Made by a program: the position numbers and the translations under genes. The notes below the pieces were generated by a model that ran no database searches, was not told where the DNA came from, and saw only the letters and a list, made by a program, of their open reading frames with translations. 64,000 nucleotides of DNA from Ruminococcus sp. (lineage in GTDB: Bacteria; Bacillota; Clostridia; Oscillospirales; Acutalibacteraceae): the NCBI GenBank assembly GCA_003521625.1, contig DPHV01000024.1, positions 32,769 through 96,768 on the forward strand, read 5' to 3'. Positions 18,301 to 25,990 of the stretch are shown in pieces; within the stretch, counting starts at the first letter, position 1, and the number at the start of each line of letters is the position of its first letter.

Positions 18301-18556
18301 AGCAGCAACAGACGAGGACGGCGACGGTTGGTATGAGTACAACTTCACCTACAGAGGTGCAGGTACATACAACGTTATCGTATCTAATAAGGGCTCGACA
18401 CAGACTATCGACTATAAGGGCTTTGTTGATAACGAGATGTGGGTTGTAATTGATGACTCCAAGCTTGCAACCGAAGAATTCCTCACATTCTACACAGACA
18501 ATCCCGAAACTAATCCCGATGCTCCCATAGCAAAGCAGATTACAGTCGGTAAATAA
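15365..18556 (+). CDS. dockerin-bearing type I pullulanase (Amy12-like)
   Basis: A 1063-residue secreted pullulanase. The order is signal peptide (1-28), CBM48 (about 60-160) and a GH13_14 barrel with FNWGYDP 271-277, DVVYNH 318-323, nucleophile D388 and acid/base E417. A MucBP-like repeat, a dockerin (about 797-858), a second MucBP-like repeat and a C-terminal starch-binding module (about 940-1045, with LWIWG and WPGVAATDEDGDGWYEY, CBM26-like) follow. The dockerin has a clear first calcium loop DFNGDGNVNVMD and a less regular second, DLNYDDAANVAD. It would dock to a cohesin scaffoldin of an amylosome. GCT- and ACA-rich codons differ from the upstream paralogue and suggest high expression. 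AAGGAGG precedes ATG 15365. Confidence 0.9.
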   Translation: MRTTKKLMAAVLAVCMLASTSVVSGFAATTDSEPVSADIAADTTYTKACEAIDNEYAYTKRDLGATYSPDSTTFKVWAPTATEVSLNLYATGSDTEEGAEDIGTFPLEKLMDGEKWTGVWTTTVEGDLKNQYYTYTITAANTTGTKTTTKETQDVYSVATGVNGKRSMVCDLDSTDPEGWENDTHVLLDESTDSSVWELHVKDFSYDPASGVSEANRGKFMAFTELGTTLNGEGNISTCIDYLKELGVTTVQINPFYDFQSINEMGSDSQFNWGYDPQNYNVPEGSYSSNPYDGNVRIKECKSMIKALHDAGISVVMDVVYNHTYSNDSCFQSTVPNYYYRMTKTGLFSNGSGTGNECATERAMYRDYVIQSLLYWVNEYHVDGFRFDLMGIMDVETMNMAREALDAVDPRITTWGEGWAGGDSSHPTKTCTGEKFYPATQANAAKLSDRIALFNDAIRDGVKGGCMSISNQGFAQGAKTSAPDIRYGVRANSSGRNKWLASAPSQCVTYAACHDNATLYDQILGSTGLASYGVREATAVKMNKLGGAIIYASQGISFMLAGEEMCRSKDGDTNSYKSAATLNMIKWQNVVDYADVVSYYKGMMQIKANFSPLTCMDKSYQDAFTFNDTQRTYSNQVAYTISNNTEGEWSKLAVIFNSADTATDVTLADTSVTDWVVIANNESAGLDKLGEVTGSTFTVPAYSAVIAVDKASYETAGIKSDMGKVVVNYVYESDDEKLDDSVVLQGSIGTGYQTSPSAAIPDTYEISKVEGNVTGKFGETPAEVTYYYKDYVPESILNADFNGDGNVNVMDVTAMQKYFVGDIQLSDEKVAGLDLNYDDAANVADCTMLAKQIAGYRVAEGTVVVNHYYVDAEGNQQQLTASETIVGRVGSDYSTEDFKVVGYAADKDNYPAKASGKIPYGATLEVNYNYIESSLDINLHFKHNGSLTWAPTLWIWGSDLKGVDKGNYTPDDSAEWPGVAATDEDGDGWYEYNFTYRGAGTYNVIVSNKGSTQTIDYKGFVDNEMWVVIDDSKLATEEFLTFYTDNPETNPDAPIAKQITVGK

Positions 18557-18572
18557 ATCTTAAAATAATTCA

Positions 18573-18601
18573 GGGCTGACCTTAACCGGTCAGCCCGTTT
18601 T
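18573..18601 (+). terminator. pullulanase terminator
   Basis: GGGCTGACC (18573-18581) pairs perfectly with GGTCAGCCC (18588-18596), loop TTAACC, followed by GTTTT. It lies 16 bases after the dockerin-pullulanase stop. Confidence 0.85.
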
Positions 18602-18719
18602 ATGTAGTAATAATTTTATTAGTTATCTCATTAATAAACGATAATTTGCCGAGTATCTCAGCAGACAAATCGAGCGGAAAAGTTAGTTTTTTTGAAAAAA
18701 TTGTAGCCCGAATTTTAAA

Positions 18720-18926
18720 TTGATGTATAGGTAACGTTTCGGGACGTCAGGGATGCCGCCCCCTACGGATATAGAGGAAACGTTTGTATTACAGTCGTAG
18801 GGACACGGCGTGCCGTGTCCGCAGTGGCAATTGAACTTTACCAATTAAACCGTAGTTATTTATGATAACAAACCTCTCCGTAAGGGACGGGTTCCCACAC
18901 GTCCCTAAACGTTACCGATATATCAA
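18720..18926. mobile_element. MITE-like non-coding element, 207 bp
   Basis: The ends form an imperfect inverted repeat of about 28 bp: GTAACGTTTCGGGACGT at 18731-18747 pairs with 18899-18915 with one mismatch, and the outer TTGATRTATA part pairs as well. Inside is a 9-bp palindrome (GGACACGGC with GCCGTGTCC, 18801-18820). No ORF is present. A shortened copy lies at 7041-7080. The remaining 18600-19062 stretch holds no gene, only a repeated CATTCCGAATTA motif near 19002-19025. Confidence 0.65.
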
Positions 18927-19062
18927 CAAAAAATCAGCAAACAAACTTTTCCAAACAACACGCACTATTATAAATTCGGAGCGAAGCGACCATTAATTCC
19001 GCATTCCGAATTACGCATTCCGAATTAATTTATTGTTTATCTAAAGTAATAACTGTAATATT

Positions 19063-19092
19063 AAAGCGGCACTCGTAACAGAGTACCGCTTT
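19063..19092. terminator. hairpin terminator after rex
   Basis: AAAGCGGCACTC (19063-19074) pairs with GAGTACCGCTTT (19081-19092), one G-U or C-A step. It lies 9 bases beyond the rex stop on the minus strand. Only a weak T-rich tract follows. Confidence 0.65.
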
Positions 19093-19100
19093 ATGTATGC

Positions 19101-19736
19101 TTATTTATTATTATTCATTCGGTAGCAAAGCGTCATAAGATTGTCGCTTAAATGTACGTTTTCAACCAACGTGTCACTGTACCTGGCACTAATATCATAA
19201 TGACTGAAATTCCAGTAATTTTTAATGCCAAGAGCGTACAGCTTATCAAGAACATTCTCAACACATACACGTGGAATACATAAAAACGCAGAATCAACGT
19301 GATTTTGTTTGCAGAATTCATCAAGCTCCGTTTCGGATTTGACAAAAATATTATTAAGCTGCTGTCCGACTTTCTTTTCGTTATTGTCGAAACAGGCAAT
19401 AAGTTCAAAACCGAGCTTTTCAAAATTCATATGCATAGCGACAGCTTTACCGAGGTTACCCGCACCAATCAGAATTGCCTTATAATCGTTATTAAGTCCC
19501 AGAATATTCTTGATTTCGTCCTTTAGCTGACTTACGCTGTAGCCGTAGCCCTGCTGACCGAAACCACCGAAGCAGTTTAAATCCTGTCGTACCTGTGAAG
19601 CGGTCACATTCATAATCTGCGCCAGCTTTGTAGAGGAAATTCTGTCAACCTTCTGGTCGTTAAGTTCTGATAAAAAGCGGTAATATCTTGGCAGACGCCT
19701 GATAACCGACATTGAAATACTGTCACTTTTAGACAT
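19101..19736 (-). CDS. rex: redox-sensing transcriptional repressor Rex
   Basis: A 211-residue Rex protein that senses the NADH/NAD+ ratio and represses fermentative and redox genes when NADH is low. The winged helix is at about 1-80, with SSTKLAQIMNVTASQVRQDL and the typical FGGFGQQGYGYSV. The Rossmann NADH domain has AILIGAGNLGKAVAMH and ACFDNNEKKVGQ. The C-terminal swapped helix ends YRMNNNK. It lies 61 bases downstream of icd on the same strand. A Rex-box-like site overlaps the acn promoter, so it may regulate its own upstream genes. Confidence 0.95.
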   Translation of the reverse strand: MSKSDSISMSVIRRLPRYYRFLSELNDQKVDRISSTKLAQIMNVTASQVRQDLNCFGGFGQQGYGYSVSQLKDEIKNILGLNNDYKAILIGAGNLGKAVAMHMNFEKLGFELIACFDNNEKKVGQQLNNIFVKSETELDEFCKQNHVDSAFLCIPRVCVENVLDKLYALGIKNYWNFSHYDISARYSDTLVENVHLSDNLMTLCYRMNNNK

Positions 19737-19797
19737 TACTCACTGTGCTCCTTTGATGAAATAAAACTTATTACAGCGTTAAACTGTTTTCTTTAAA

Positions 19798-21006
19798 TTA
19801 AAGAGAAGCGGCAAGACGCTCGTCAATAGCCTTGAGGAATTCTTCGGTATTGACCTTTGTCTTGTTTTCAAGAGAAGAAATTGCGTAAAGGTCGCCTGTC
19901 ATAATGCCGTCCTCAATTGTCTTGATTGTAGCCTCTTCAAGCTTGTCTGCAAAGTTCATAAGCTCGGGAAGCTTGTCAAATTCGCCGCGCTTTCTGAGTG
20001 CGCCTGTCCAAGCAAACAGAGTAGCGACAGAGTTAGTTGAAGTTTCCTCGCCCTTAAGATACTTGTAGTAGTGGCGCTGAACAGTACCGTGAGCAGCCTC
20101 GTACTCATAAATGCCGTCGGGTGAAACAAGAACGCTTGTCATCATAGCGAGTGAGCCGAAAGCAGTAGCAATCATATCACTCATAACGTCGCCGTCGTAG
20201 TTCTTACAAGCCCACATATAACCGCCTTCACTGCGGATTACACGTGCAACAGCGTCATCGATAAGTGTGTAGAAGTACTCAATGCCTGCTTCTTCAAACT
20301 TATCCTTGTACTCGTTTTCAAAAACCTCCGCAAAAATATCCTTAAAGCGGTGGTCATAGGTCTTGCTGATTGTGTCTTTTGTAGCAAACCATACGTCAAT
20401 CTTCTGGTCAAGCGCATAGTTAAAGCAGGAACGTGCAAAAGAGGAAATACTCTTGTCAATGTTGTGCATACCCTGAATTACACCGTCTGTTGTAAAGTCG
20501 TGGATAAGGCTTCTTTCTTCGGTGCCGTCGGGCTTTGTAACGCAAAGCTCTGCTTTACTTCCGCCTGTAACACGCATTTCTGTGTTCTTGTAAACGTCGC
20601 CGTAAGCGTGACGGGCAATGCAGATAGGCTTTTTCCAGGTCGGAATGTAGGGAGTAATACCCTTAACAAGAATAGGGCTTCTGAAAACAGTACCGTCAAG
20701 AATTGCACGGATAGTACCGTTAGGAGATTTCCACATTTTCTTGAGGTCGTACTCGTCCATTCTTGCGGCATTGGGCGTAATAGTAGCGCACTTAACAGCA
20801 ACGCCGTATTTCTTTGTAGCGTTTGCACTGTCAACTGTAACCTGATCGTCAGTCTTGTTTCTGTTCTCAAGACCGAGGTCGTAGTACTCACTCTTTAAAT
20901 CAACATAGGGAAGAATAAGAATATCTTTAATCTGCTGCCAGATTATTCTTGTCATTTCGTCGCCGTCCATCTCAACGATGGGAGTAGTCATTTTAATCTT
21001 ATCCAT
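19798..21006 (-). CDS. icd: NADP-dependent isocitrate dehydrogenase (eukaryotic-like type)
   Basis: A 402-residue enzyme that decarboxylates isocitrate to 2-oxoglutarate. It is the homodimeric type shared with eukaryotes: TPIVEMDGDEMTRIIWQ, DLKSEYYDLGLENRNKT, SPNGTIRAILDGTVFR, the substrate arginines, the catalytic AHGTVQRHY region and SVATLFAWTGALRKRG. ATG 21006 has AAAGGAG upstream; it begins one base after the aconitase stop. An upstream in-frame start at 21081 lies within aconitase and lacks a ribosome binding site. With acn it forms the oxidative half-branch that supplies 2-oxoglutarate for glutamate; citrate synthase is not in the window. Confidence 0.95.
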   Translation of the reverse strand: MDKIKMTTPIVEMDGDEMTRIIWQQIKDILILPYVDLKSEYYDLGLENRNKTDDQVTVDSANATKKYGVAVKCATITPNAARMDEYDLKKMWKSPNGTIRAILDGTVFRSPILVKGITPYIPTWKKPICIARHAYGDVYKNTEMRVTGGSKAELCVTKPDGTEERSLIHDFTTDGVIQGMHNIDKSISSFARSCFNYALDQKIDVWFATKDTISKTYDHRFKDIFAEVFENEYKDKFEEAGIEYFYTLIDDAVARVIRSEGGYMWACKNYDGDVMSDMIATAFGSLAMMTSVLVSPDGIYEYEAAHGTVQRHYYKYLKGEETSTNSVATLFAWTGALRKRGEFDKLPELMNFADKLEEATIKTIEDGIMTGDLYAISSLENKTKVNTEEFLKAIDERLAASL

Positions 21007-21007
21007 A

Positions 21008-22939
21008 TCAGCTGTTCTCCTTTGTATAGTCAAGTAATCCGCCTGCAATGATGATTGCTCTTGTTCTGTCTGAAAGCTCACAGTCAGCCTTGATTGTGTC
21101 GCCTGTTGTTTTGTTTACAACAGTAACGTCAGAGCCTGAAGCAATTTCACTCTTAACATTCGGAAGCTCAAGCATATCGCCGAGCTTGATTTTATCGTAG
21201 TCCGATGCATCCTTAAATGTAAGCGGAAGAATACCTGCATTGATAAGGTTGCTCTTATGAATACGTGCAAAGCTCTTAACAAGCACAGCCTTAACGCCGA
21301 GGAAGAGGGGAGCGAGAGCGGCGTGTTCACGAGATGAACCCTGACCGTAGTTTTCACCGCCGACAATAATGCTCTTGCCGAGAGTTTTTGCACGCTCGGG
21401 GAAGTTCTTGTCGCAAACAGTGAAACAGTGCTCTGAAATTTTCGGAATATTTGAACGAAGCGGAAGAATCTTTGCGCCTGCGGGCATAATATGGTCGGTT
21501 GTGATGTTGTCGCCGACCTTAAGCGAGCAGGAAGCCTCGATTGACTCGGTAAGAGGACTTGTTTCGGGATAAGACTTGATGTTCGGTCCTCTTAAGATTT
21601 CAACGCTGTCCATTTCCTCAACGGAAGCGGGATCGATAACCATATTGTCGTTGATAAGGAACTTTTCAGGCATCTCAATTTCAGCAGCTGCGCCGAGTGT
21701 TCTCGGATCTGTAAATACGCCGTTAATAGCCGATACAGCGGCAGTTTCGGGAGAAACGAGGTAAATCTGACCGTCAGCTGTACCGCTTCTGCCTTCAAAG
21801 TTACGGTTGAATGTTCTCAGTGAAATACCCTTGCTGTTGGGTGACTGTCCCATACCGATGCAGGGTCCGCAGGCACTTTCAAGAATACGTGCGCCTGCCG
21901 CAATCATATCGCCGAGTGCGCCGTTAAGAGCGAGCATGTTGAATACCTGCTTACTGCCGGGAGCAATTGCAAGCGATACGTTGTCTGCAACCTTTTTGCC
22001 CTTGAGAATGTGAGCAACTCTCATAAGGTCGAGATAGCTTGAGTTTGTGCAGGAGCCGATGCAAACCTGGTCAATCTTCTGACCTTCAAGCTCTTTAATC
22101 GGCTTTACGTTGTCAGGCGAGTGGGGACAAGCCGCAAGCGGTTCAAGCTCTGAAAGGTTAATTTCGATAACCTCGTCATAAACAGCGTCGTCGTCAGCCT
22201 TAAGCTCTGTATAATCCTCCTCACGGCCCTGAGCCTTGAGGAATTCTCTTGTTGTTTCATCAGATGGGAAAACAGATGTGGTTGCGCCAAGCTCTGCGCC
22301 CATATTTGTAATTGTTGCTCTTTCGGGAACAGTAAGAGTTTTAACGCCCTCTCCGCCGTACTCAACAATTTTGCCAACGCCGCCCTTAACGCTCATAACA
22401 CGCAGAACAGCGAGAATAATATCTTTAGCGGAAACCCATGGGCTTAACTTGCCTGTGAGGTTGACTCTGACCATTTTCGGCATTGTGATGTAATAAGCAC
22501 CGCCGCCCATTGCAACGGCAACGTCAAGACCGCCTGCACCAATCGCAAGCATACCGATACCGCCGCCTGTGGGGGTATGGCTGTCCGAGCCGATTAAAGT
22601 CTTTCCGGGTTTGCCGAATCTTTCAAGGTGTACCTGATGGCAGATACCGTTGCCCGGTCTTGAAAAGTAGATGCCGTGCTTTTTGCAGACCGACTGAATG
22701 AATCTGTGGTCGTCGGCATTTTCAAAACCTGTCTGTAATGTGTTGTGGTCAATGTAAGCAACGCTCTTTTCAGTTTTTACTCTCGGAATACCCATAGCTT
22801 CGTACTCAATGTAAGCCATTGTGCCGGTAGCGTCCTGTGTAAGAGTCTGGTCAATCTTAAGACCGATGTCGTTTCCAACGACCATTTCGCCGCATACCAG
22901 GTGCTCTTTAATGATTTTCTGTGCAATCGTGTAGCCCAT
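21008..22939 (-). CDS. acn: aconitate hydratase
   Basis: A 643-residue 4Fe-4S aconitase of the compact single-chain type, which isomerises citrate to isocitrate. Visible motifs are IGSDSHTPTGGGIGMLAIGAGGLDVA, CIGSCTNSSYLDL with the first cluster Cys, and ESACGPCIGMGQSPNSKG with the other two. In the swivel domain GGENYGQGSSREHAAL and KSFARIHKSNLINAGILP are clear. ATG 22939 follows AGGAGGT directly; a TTG 27 bases upstream precedes that site and is rejected. It is the first gene of the acn-icd(-rex) unit under a promoter overlapped by a Rex box. Confidence 0.95.
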   Translation of the reverse strand: MGYTIAQKIIKEHLVCGEMVVGNDIGLKIDQTLTQDATGTMAYIEYEAMGIPRVKTEKSVAYIDHNTLQTGFENADDHRFIQSVCKKHGIYFSRPGNGICHQVHLERFGKPGKTLIGSDSHTPTGGGIGMLAIGAGGLDVAVAMGGGAYYITMPKMVRVNLTGKLSPWVSAKDIILAVLRVMSVKGGVGKIVEYGGEGVKTLTVPERATITNMGAELGATTSVFPSDETTREFLKAQGREEDYTELKADDDAVYDEVIEINLSELEPLAACPHSPDNVKPIKELEGQKIDQVCIGSCTNSSYLDLMRVAHILKGKKVADNVSLAIAPGSKQVFNMLALNGALGDMIAAGARILESACGPCIGMGQSPNSKGISLRTFNRNFEGRSGTADGQIYLVSPETAAVSAINGVFTDPRTLGAAAEIEMPEKFLINDNMVIDPASVEEMDSVEILRGPNIKSYPETSPLTESIEASCSLKVGDNITTDHIMPAGAKILPLRSNIPKISEHCFTVCDKNFPERAKTLGKSIIVGGENYGQGSSREHAALAPLFLGVKAVLVKSFARIHKSNLINAGILPLTFKDASDYDKIKLGDMLELPNVKSEIASGSDVTVVNKTTGDTIKADCELSDRTRAIIIAGGLLDYTKENS

Positions 22940-22997
22940 AATATTACCTCCTGAATGTGAATTCAAGTTACTTTACAATAAACAGCGTAAAATAACT

Positions 22998-23015
22998 ATG
23001 TTAATTATATAACAA
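22998..23015 (-). promoter_or_regulatory. Rex operator overlapping the acn promoter
   Basis: On the minus strand the site reads TTGTTATATAATTAACAT. Both half-site cores, TTGTTA and TTAACA, match the clostridial Rex consensus TTGTTAA-N4-TTAACAA exactly. It covers the -10 element of the acn promoter, and rex itself lies in the same gene run. The identification is by consensus only. Confidence 0.65.
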
Positions 23016-23032
23016 TCTTTAGTTATTGTAAA
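23004..23032 (-). promoter_or_regulatory. acn promoter
   Basis: On the minus strand, TTTACA (23032-23027), a 17-base spacer and TATAAT (23009-23004) precede acn by about 65 bases. The Rex-like site overlaps the -10. Confidence 0.7.
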
Positions 23033-23148
23033 GAAAAAATTACATTCTAAAATACAAAATATAGATTTTTTACGCTCAAAAATCCGATATTATGAAAATG
23101 TTTCAAAATATATTGCAGAATAACAGAAAAGGTGATGAAAAATATAAA

Positions 23149-23177
23149 TTGAATTTTGTCTTTTACAGTGATATAAT
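23149..23177 (+). promoter_or_regulatory. typA promoter
   Basis: TTGAAT (23149-23154), a 17-base spacer and TATAAT (23172-23177) lie about 50 bases before typA. This is consensus evidence only. Confidence 0.6.
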
Positions 23178-23228
23178 TAAAAAGTATGCTGAAAATAAAC
23201 GAATAGATTACAGAAACAGAGGGATTTT

Positions 23229-25049
23229 ATGGACGTAAGAGAAGATTTAAGAAATATTGCAATCATTGCCCACGTTGACCACGGCAAGACAACTCTTGTT
23301 GACCAGCTATTAAAGCAGAGCGGTATTTTCAGAGCAAACGAAAATGTCGAGGACAGGGTAATGGACTCAAACGACCTTGAGCGTGAAAGAGGAATCACAA
23401 TCCTTTCAAAGCCAACGGCTGTAATGTATAACGGAATTAAGATTAATATAGTAGATACCCCCGGACACGCAGACTTCGGCGGCGAGGTTGAGCGTATTTT
23501 ACAGATGGTTGACGGCGTTGTACTGCTTGTTGACGCATTCGAGGGCTGTATGCCGCAGACGAGATTCGTTCTCAAAAAGGCACTCGGACTTGGTAAGAAG
23601 CCGCTTGTAGTGCTTAATAAGATTGACCGTCCCGGTGCACGTCCGGAGGAGGTTGTTGACGAGGTGCTCGACCTCTTTATTGAGCTTGGTGCAGACGAAG
23701 ACCAGCTTGAATTCCCTGTAATTTACGCTTCCGCACGTGACGGTTATGCAGGAACTGACTACCACGAGCTTGCAGAGGATATGAAACCTCTCTTTGACGC
23801 TATCATCAATGAAATTCCTGCTCCGAAGGGCGACTTAAACGGCGGACTCCAGATTCTTGTGTCAAACATTGACTCCGACAAATTTGTCGGCAGAATAGGT
23901 GTGGGCAGAATAGAAAGAGGCGTAGCCAAAAACGGACAGTCGGCAGTTCTCTGTCATGCTGACGGCACAACACAGAATGTTAGAATTGCAAAGCTTTACC
24001 AGTTTGAGGGACTTAAGAGAGTTGAGTGCGAGGAAGCAAAGCTCGGAGACCTCGTTTGCATAAGCGGTATTCAGGATATCAACATCGGCGAAACAATCTG
24101 TTCTCCCGACTGTATAGAGCCCTTACCGTTTATTAAGATTGACGAGCCGACTGTTTCAATGAACTTTATCGTAAACAATTCTCCCTTTGCAGGCAAAGAG
24201 GGTAAGTACGTTACCTCACGTAACCTGCGTGACAGACTTTTCAAGGAGATTGAAACAAACGTAGCTCTGCGTGTTGAAGAAACCGAAAGTGCCGATACAT
24301 TCAAGGTTTCGGGCAGAGGTGAGCTTCACCTTTCAATTCTTATCGAAACAATGCGCCGCCAGAATTACGAATTTCAGGTTTCACGTCCCGAGGTTATAAC
24401 AAAGACTATTGACGGCAAGCTTTACGAGCCGATTGAGTTTTTAATCATCGAGGTGCCCGACTCATATGTAGGCGCAGTAATGGAAAAGCTCGGTTCAAGA
24501 AAAGCAGAGCTTGTAAATATGGGTACTCGTGACGGCGGGGTAACTCACATTGAGTTCAGAATTCCCGCAAGAGGACTTATGGGTTATCGTCCCGAATTCC
24601 TCACCGACACAAACGGCAACGGTATTATGAACCACGTATTTGACGGCTACGAGCCGTTCAAAGGCGAAATCATTACACGTCATCAGGGTTCTCTTATTGC
24701 GTTTGAAACAGGCGAAACAGTAACCTACGGTCTGTATGCCGCACAGGAAAGAGGCAGACTCTTTATCGGCGCAGGCGTTCCCGTTTATGAGGGAATGATT
24801 GTAGGAGCAAGTCCCAAGGCAGAGGATATTACCGTAAACGTCTGCAAGAAAAAGCATATTACTAACACACGTGCATCGGGTTCGGATGACGCATTAAAGC
24901 TCACACCTCCCACACAGATGTCGCTTGAACAGTGCCTTGAATTTATCGCTGACGATGAGCTTGTTGAGGTTACTCCCGAAAGCATCCGTATGCGCAAGCG
25001 TATTCTTTCAAAAGAACAGCGAATGAAACAGGCTTTCCGTAAGAAATAA
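23229..25049 (+). CDS. typA: ribosome-associated GTPase TypA/BipA
   Basis: A 606-residue translational GTPase linked to ribosome assembly and stress. The G1 motif AHVDHGKTT is at residues 14-22. Switch I is in ERERGITI, G3 in DTPGHADFGGEVER and G4 in VVLNKIDRPGARPEE. The EF-G-like domain carries YVGAVMEKLGSRK, and the TypA-specific C-terminal domain has HITNTRASGSDDALKL. AGAGGG lies just before ATG 23229. The next gene overlaps its stop codon by one base. Confidence 0.96.
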   Translation: MDVREDLRNIAIIAHVDHGKTTLVDQLLKQSGIFRANENVEDRVMDSNDLERERGITILSKPTAVMYNGIKINIVDTPGHADFGGEVERILQMVDGVVLLVDAFEGCMPQTRFVLKKALGLGKKPLVVLNKIDRPGARPEEVVDEVLDLFIELGADEDQLEFPVIYASARDGYAGTDYHELAEDMKPLFDAIINEIPAPKGDLNGGLQILVSNIDSDKFVGRIGVGRIERGVAKNGQSAVLCHADGTTQNVRIAKLYQFEGLKRVECEEAKLGDLVCISGIQDINIGETICSPDCIEPLPFIKIDEPTVSMNFIVNNSPFAGKEGKYVTSRNLRDRLFKEIETNVALRVEETESADTFKVSGRGELHLSILIETMRRQNYEFQVSRPEVITKTIDGKLYEPIEFLIIEVPDSYVGAVMEKLGSRKAELVNMGTRDGGVTHIEFRIPARGLMGYRPEFLTDTNGNGIMNHVFDGYEPFKGEIITRHQGSLIAFETGETVTYGLYAAQERGRLFIGAGVPVYEGMIVGASPKAEDITVNVCKKKHITNTRASGSDDALKLTPPTQMSLEQCLEFIADDELVEVTPESIRMRKRILSKEQRMKQAFRKK

Positions 25050-25936
25050 TGAGTTTTGTAATACTTGATTTGGAATGGAACGGCTCATACAGCACCGTTT
25101 TGCACCGATTTGTAAATGAAATTATTGAATTCGGCGCAGTAAAGGTTGATGATGAGTTTAATATTACAGATACTTTTTCTGTACTCATAAAGCCGCAAAT
25201 AGGCAAAAAGCTTTGCAGTAAGGTAAAAGAGCTGACGAAGATTACGAATGAGGAGCTAAAGGAAAACGGCATTCCGTTTCTTGACGCAGTAAATCGCTTC
25301 ACCGAGTTTTCGGGTGACAGCATTTTAATGACGTGGGGAACGTCGGATATTCACGCTCTGATTGAGAATTACAGCTATTTTACAGGCGATGTTTACTTGC
25401 CTTTTCTGAAAAGCTACTGCAATTTGCAGGCATATTGTGAGGGCTGTCTTGATTTGCATAATTCTGCAAGTCAGCTCGGACTTTCAAGCTGTGCCGAGCT
25501 GCTCGGAATTGAGTTTTCGCAGGAAGAACAGCATCGTGCTTTTTTTGATGCAGAATTAAGCCTTAAATGTCTGAAACTGCTTTCTGATAAAAAGCCGCTC
25601 AAAGGCTTTATCTTAAATGCCGACGATGATAATTTTTACGAAAAAATGACCTTCAAGACCCGTTTCATAACTGATTTAAAGAGTGATGAAATCGATAAAA
25701 GTCAGATGAAGTTCAAATGCGACTGTTGCGGAAAACAGGCAAGACGAATGACAAAGTGGAAAAGCCACAACAAGAGCTTTTCTGCCGAGTTTTTCTGCAA
25801 ACGCTGTAACCGCAGATTTATCGGAAGAATATCATTCAAAAAGAAGTTTGACGAAGTTATCGTAAAAAAGAGAATAGTTGAGAAACGTGAAAAGCAAAAA
25901 GAAAACGACGACAAAACTGTCGCCGACAACGTATAA
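25049..25936 (+). CDS. DEDDh 3'-5' exonuclease-like protein with C-terminal zinc ribbon
   Basis: A 295-residue protein with an RNase T/DnaQ-type exonuclease fold. ExoI is VILDLEWN (Asp and Glu), ExoII lies near TWGTSDIHAL, and ExoIII is HRAFFDAELSLKCL. The C-terminal part has CDCCGKQARR and FCKRCNRRF, two Cys pairs fitting a zinc ribbon, followed by a basic tail likely to bind nucleic acid. It is translationally coupled to typA (TAATG overlap). Whether the substrate is DNA or RNA is unknown. Confidence 0.8.
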   Translation: MSFVILDLEWNGSYSTVLHRFVNEIIEFGAVKVDDEFNITDTFSVLIKPQIGKKLCSKVKELTKITNEELKENGIPFLDAVNRFTEFSGDSILMTWGTSDIHALIENYSYFTGDVYLPFLKSYCNLQAYCEGCLDLHNSASQLGLSSCAELLGIEFSQEEQHRAFFDAELSLKCLKLLSDKKPLKGFILNADDDNFYEKMTFKTRFITDLKSDEIDKSQMKFKCDCCGKQARRMTKWKSHNKSFSAEFFCKRCNRRFIGRISFKKKFDEVIVKKRIVEKREKQKENDDKTVADNV

Positions 25937-25974
25937 AAAAGCTCCTGCAACAAATCACTGTTGCAGGAGCTTTT
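25937..25974. terminator. bidirectional terminator
   Basis: A perfect 16-bp stem (25937-25952 with 25959-25974) has an AATCAC loop, with A- and T-rich flanks on both sides. It lies between the convergent exonuclease and dockerin-protease genes. Confidence 0.9.
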
Positions 25975-25990
25975 GTTTGAAGTTAATATG

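Noticed and set aside
18995..19027. CRISPR-like short repeats (CATTCCGAATTA)
   Set aside because: Only two or three close copies, with no regular spacers and no cas genes in the window.
20350..20898. A 182-codon plus-strand frame antisense to icd
   Set aside because: It is a shadow of a strongly conserved gene with no ribosome binding site and no known domain.
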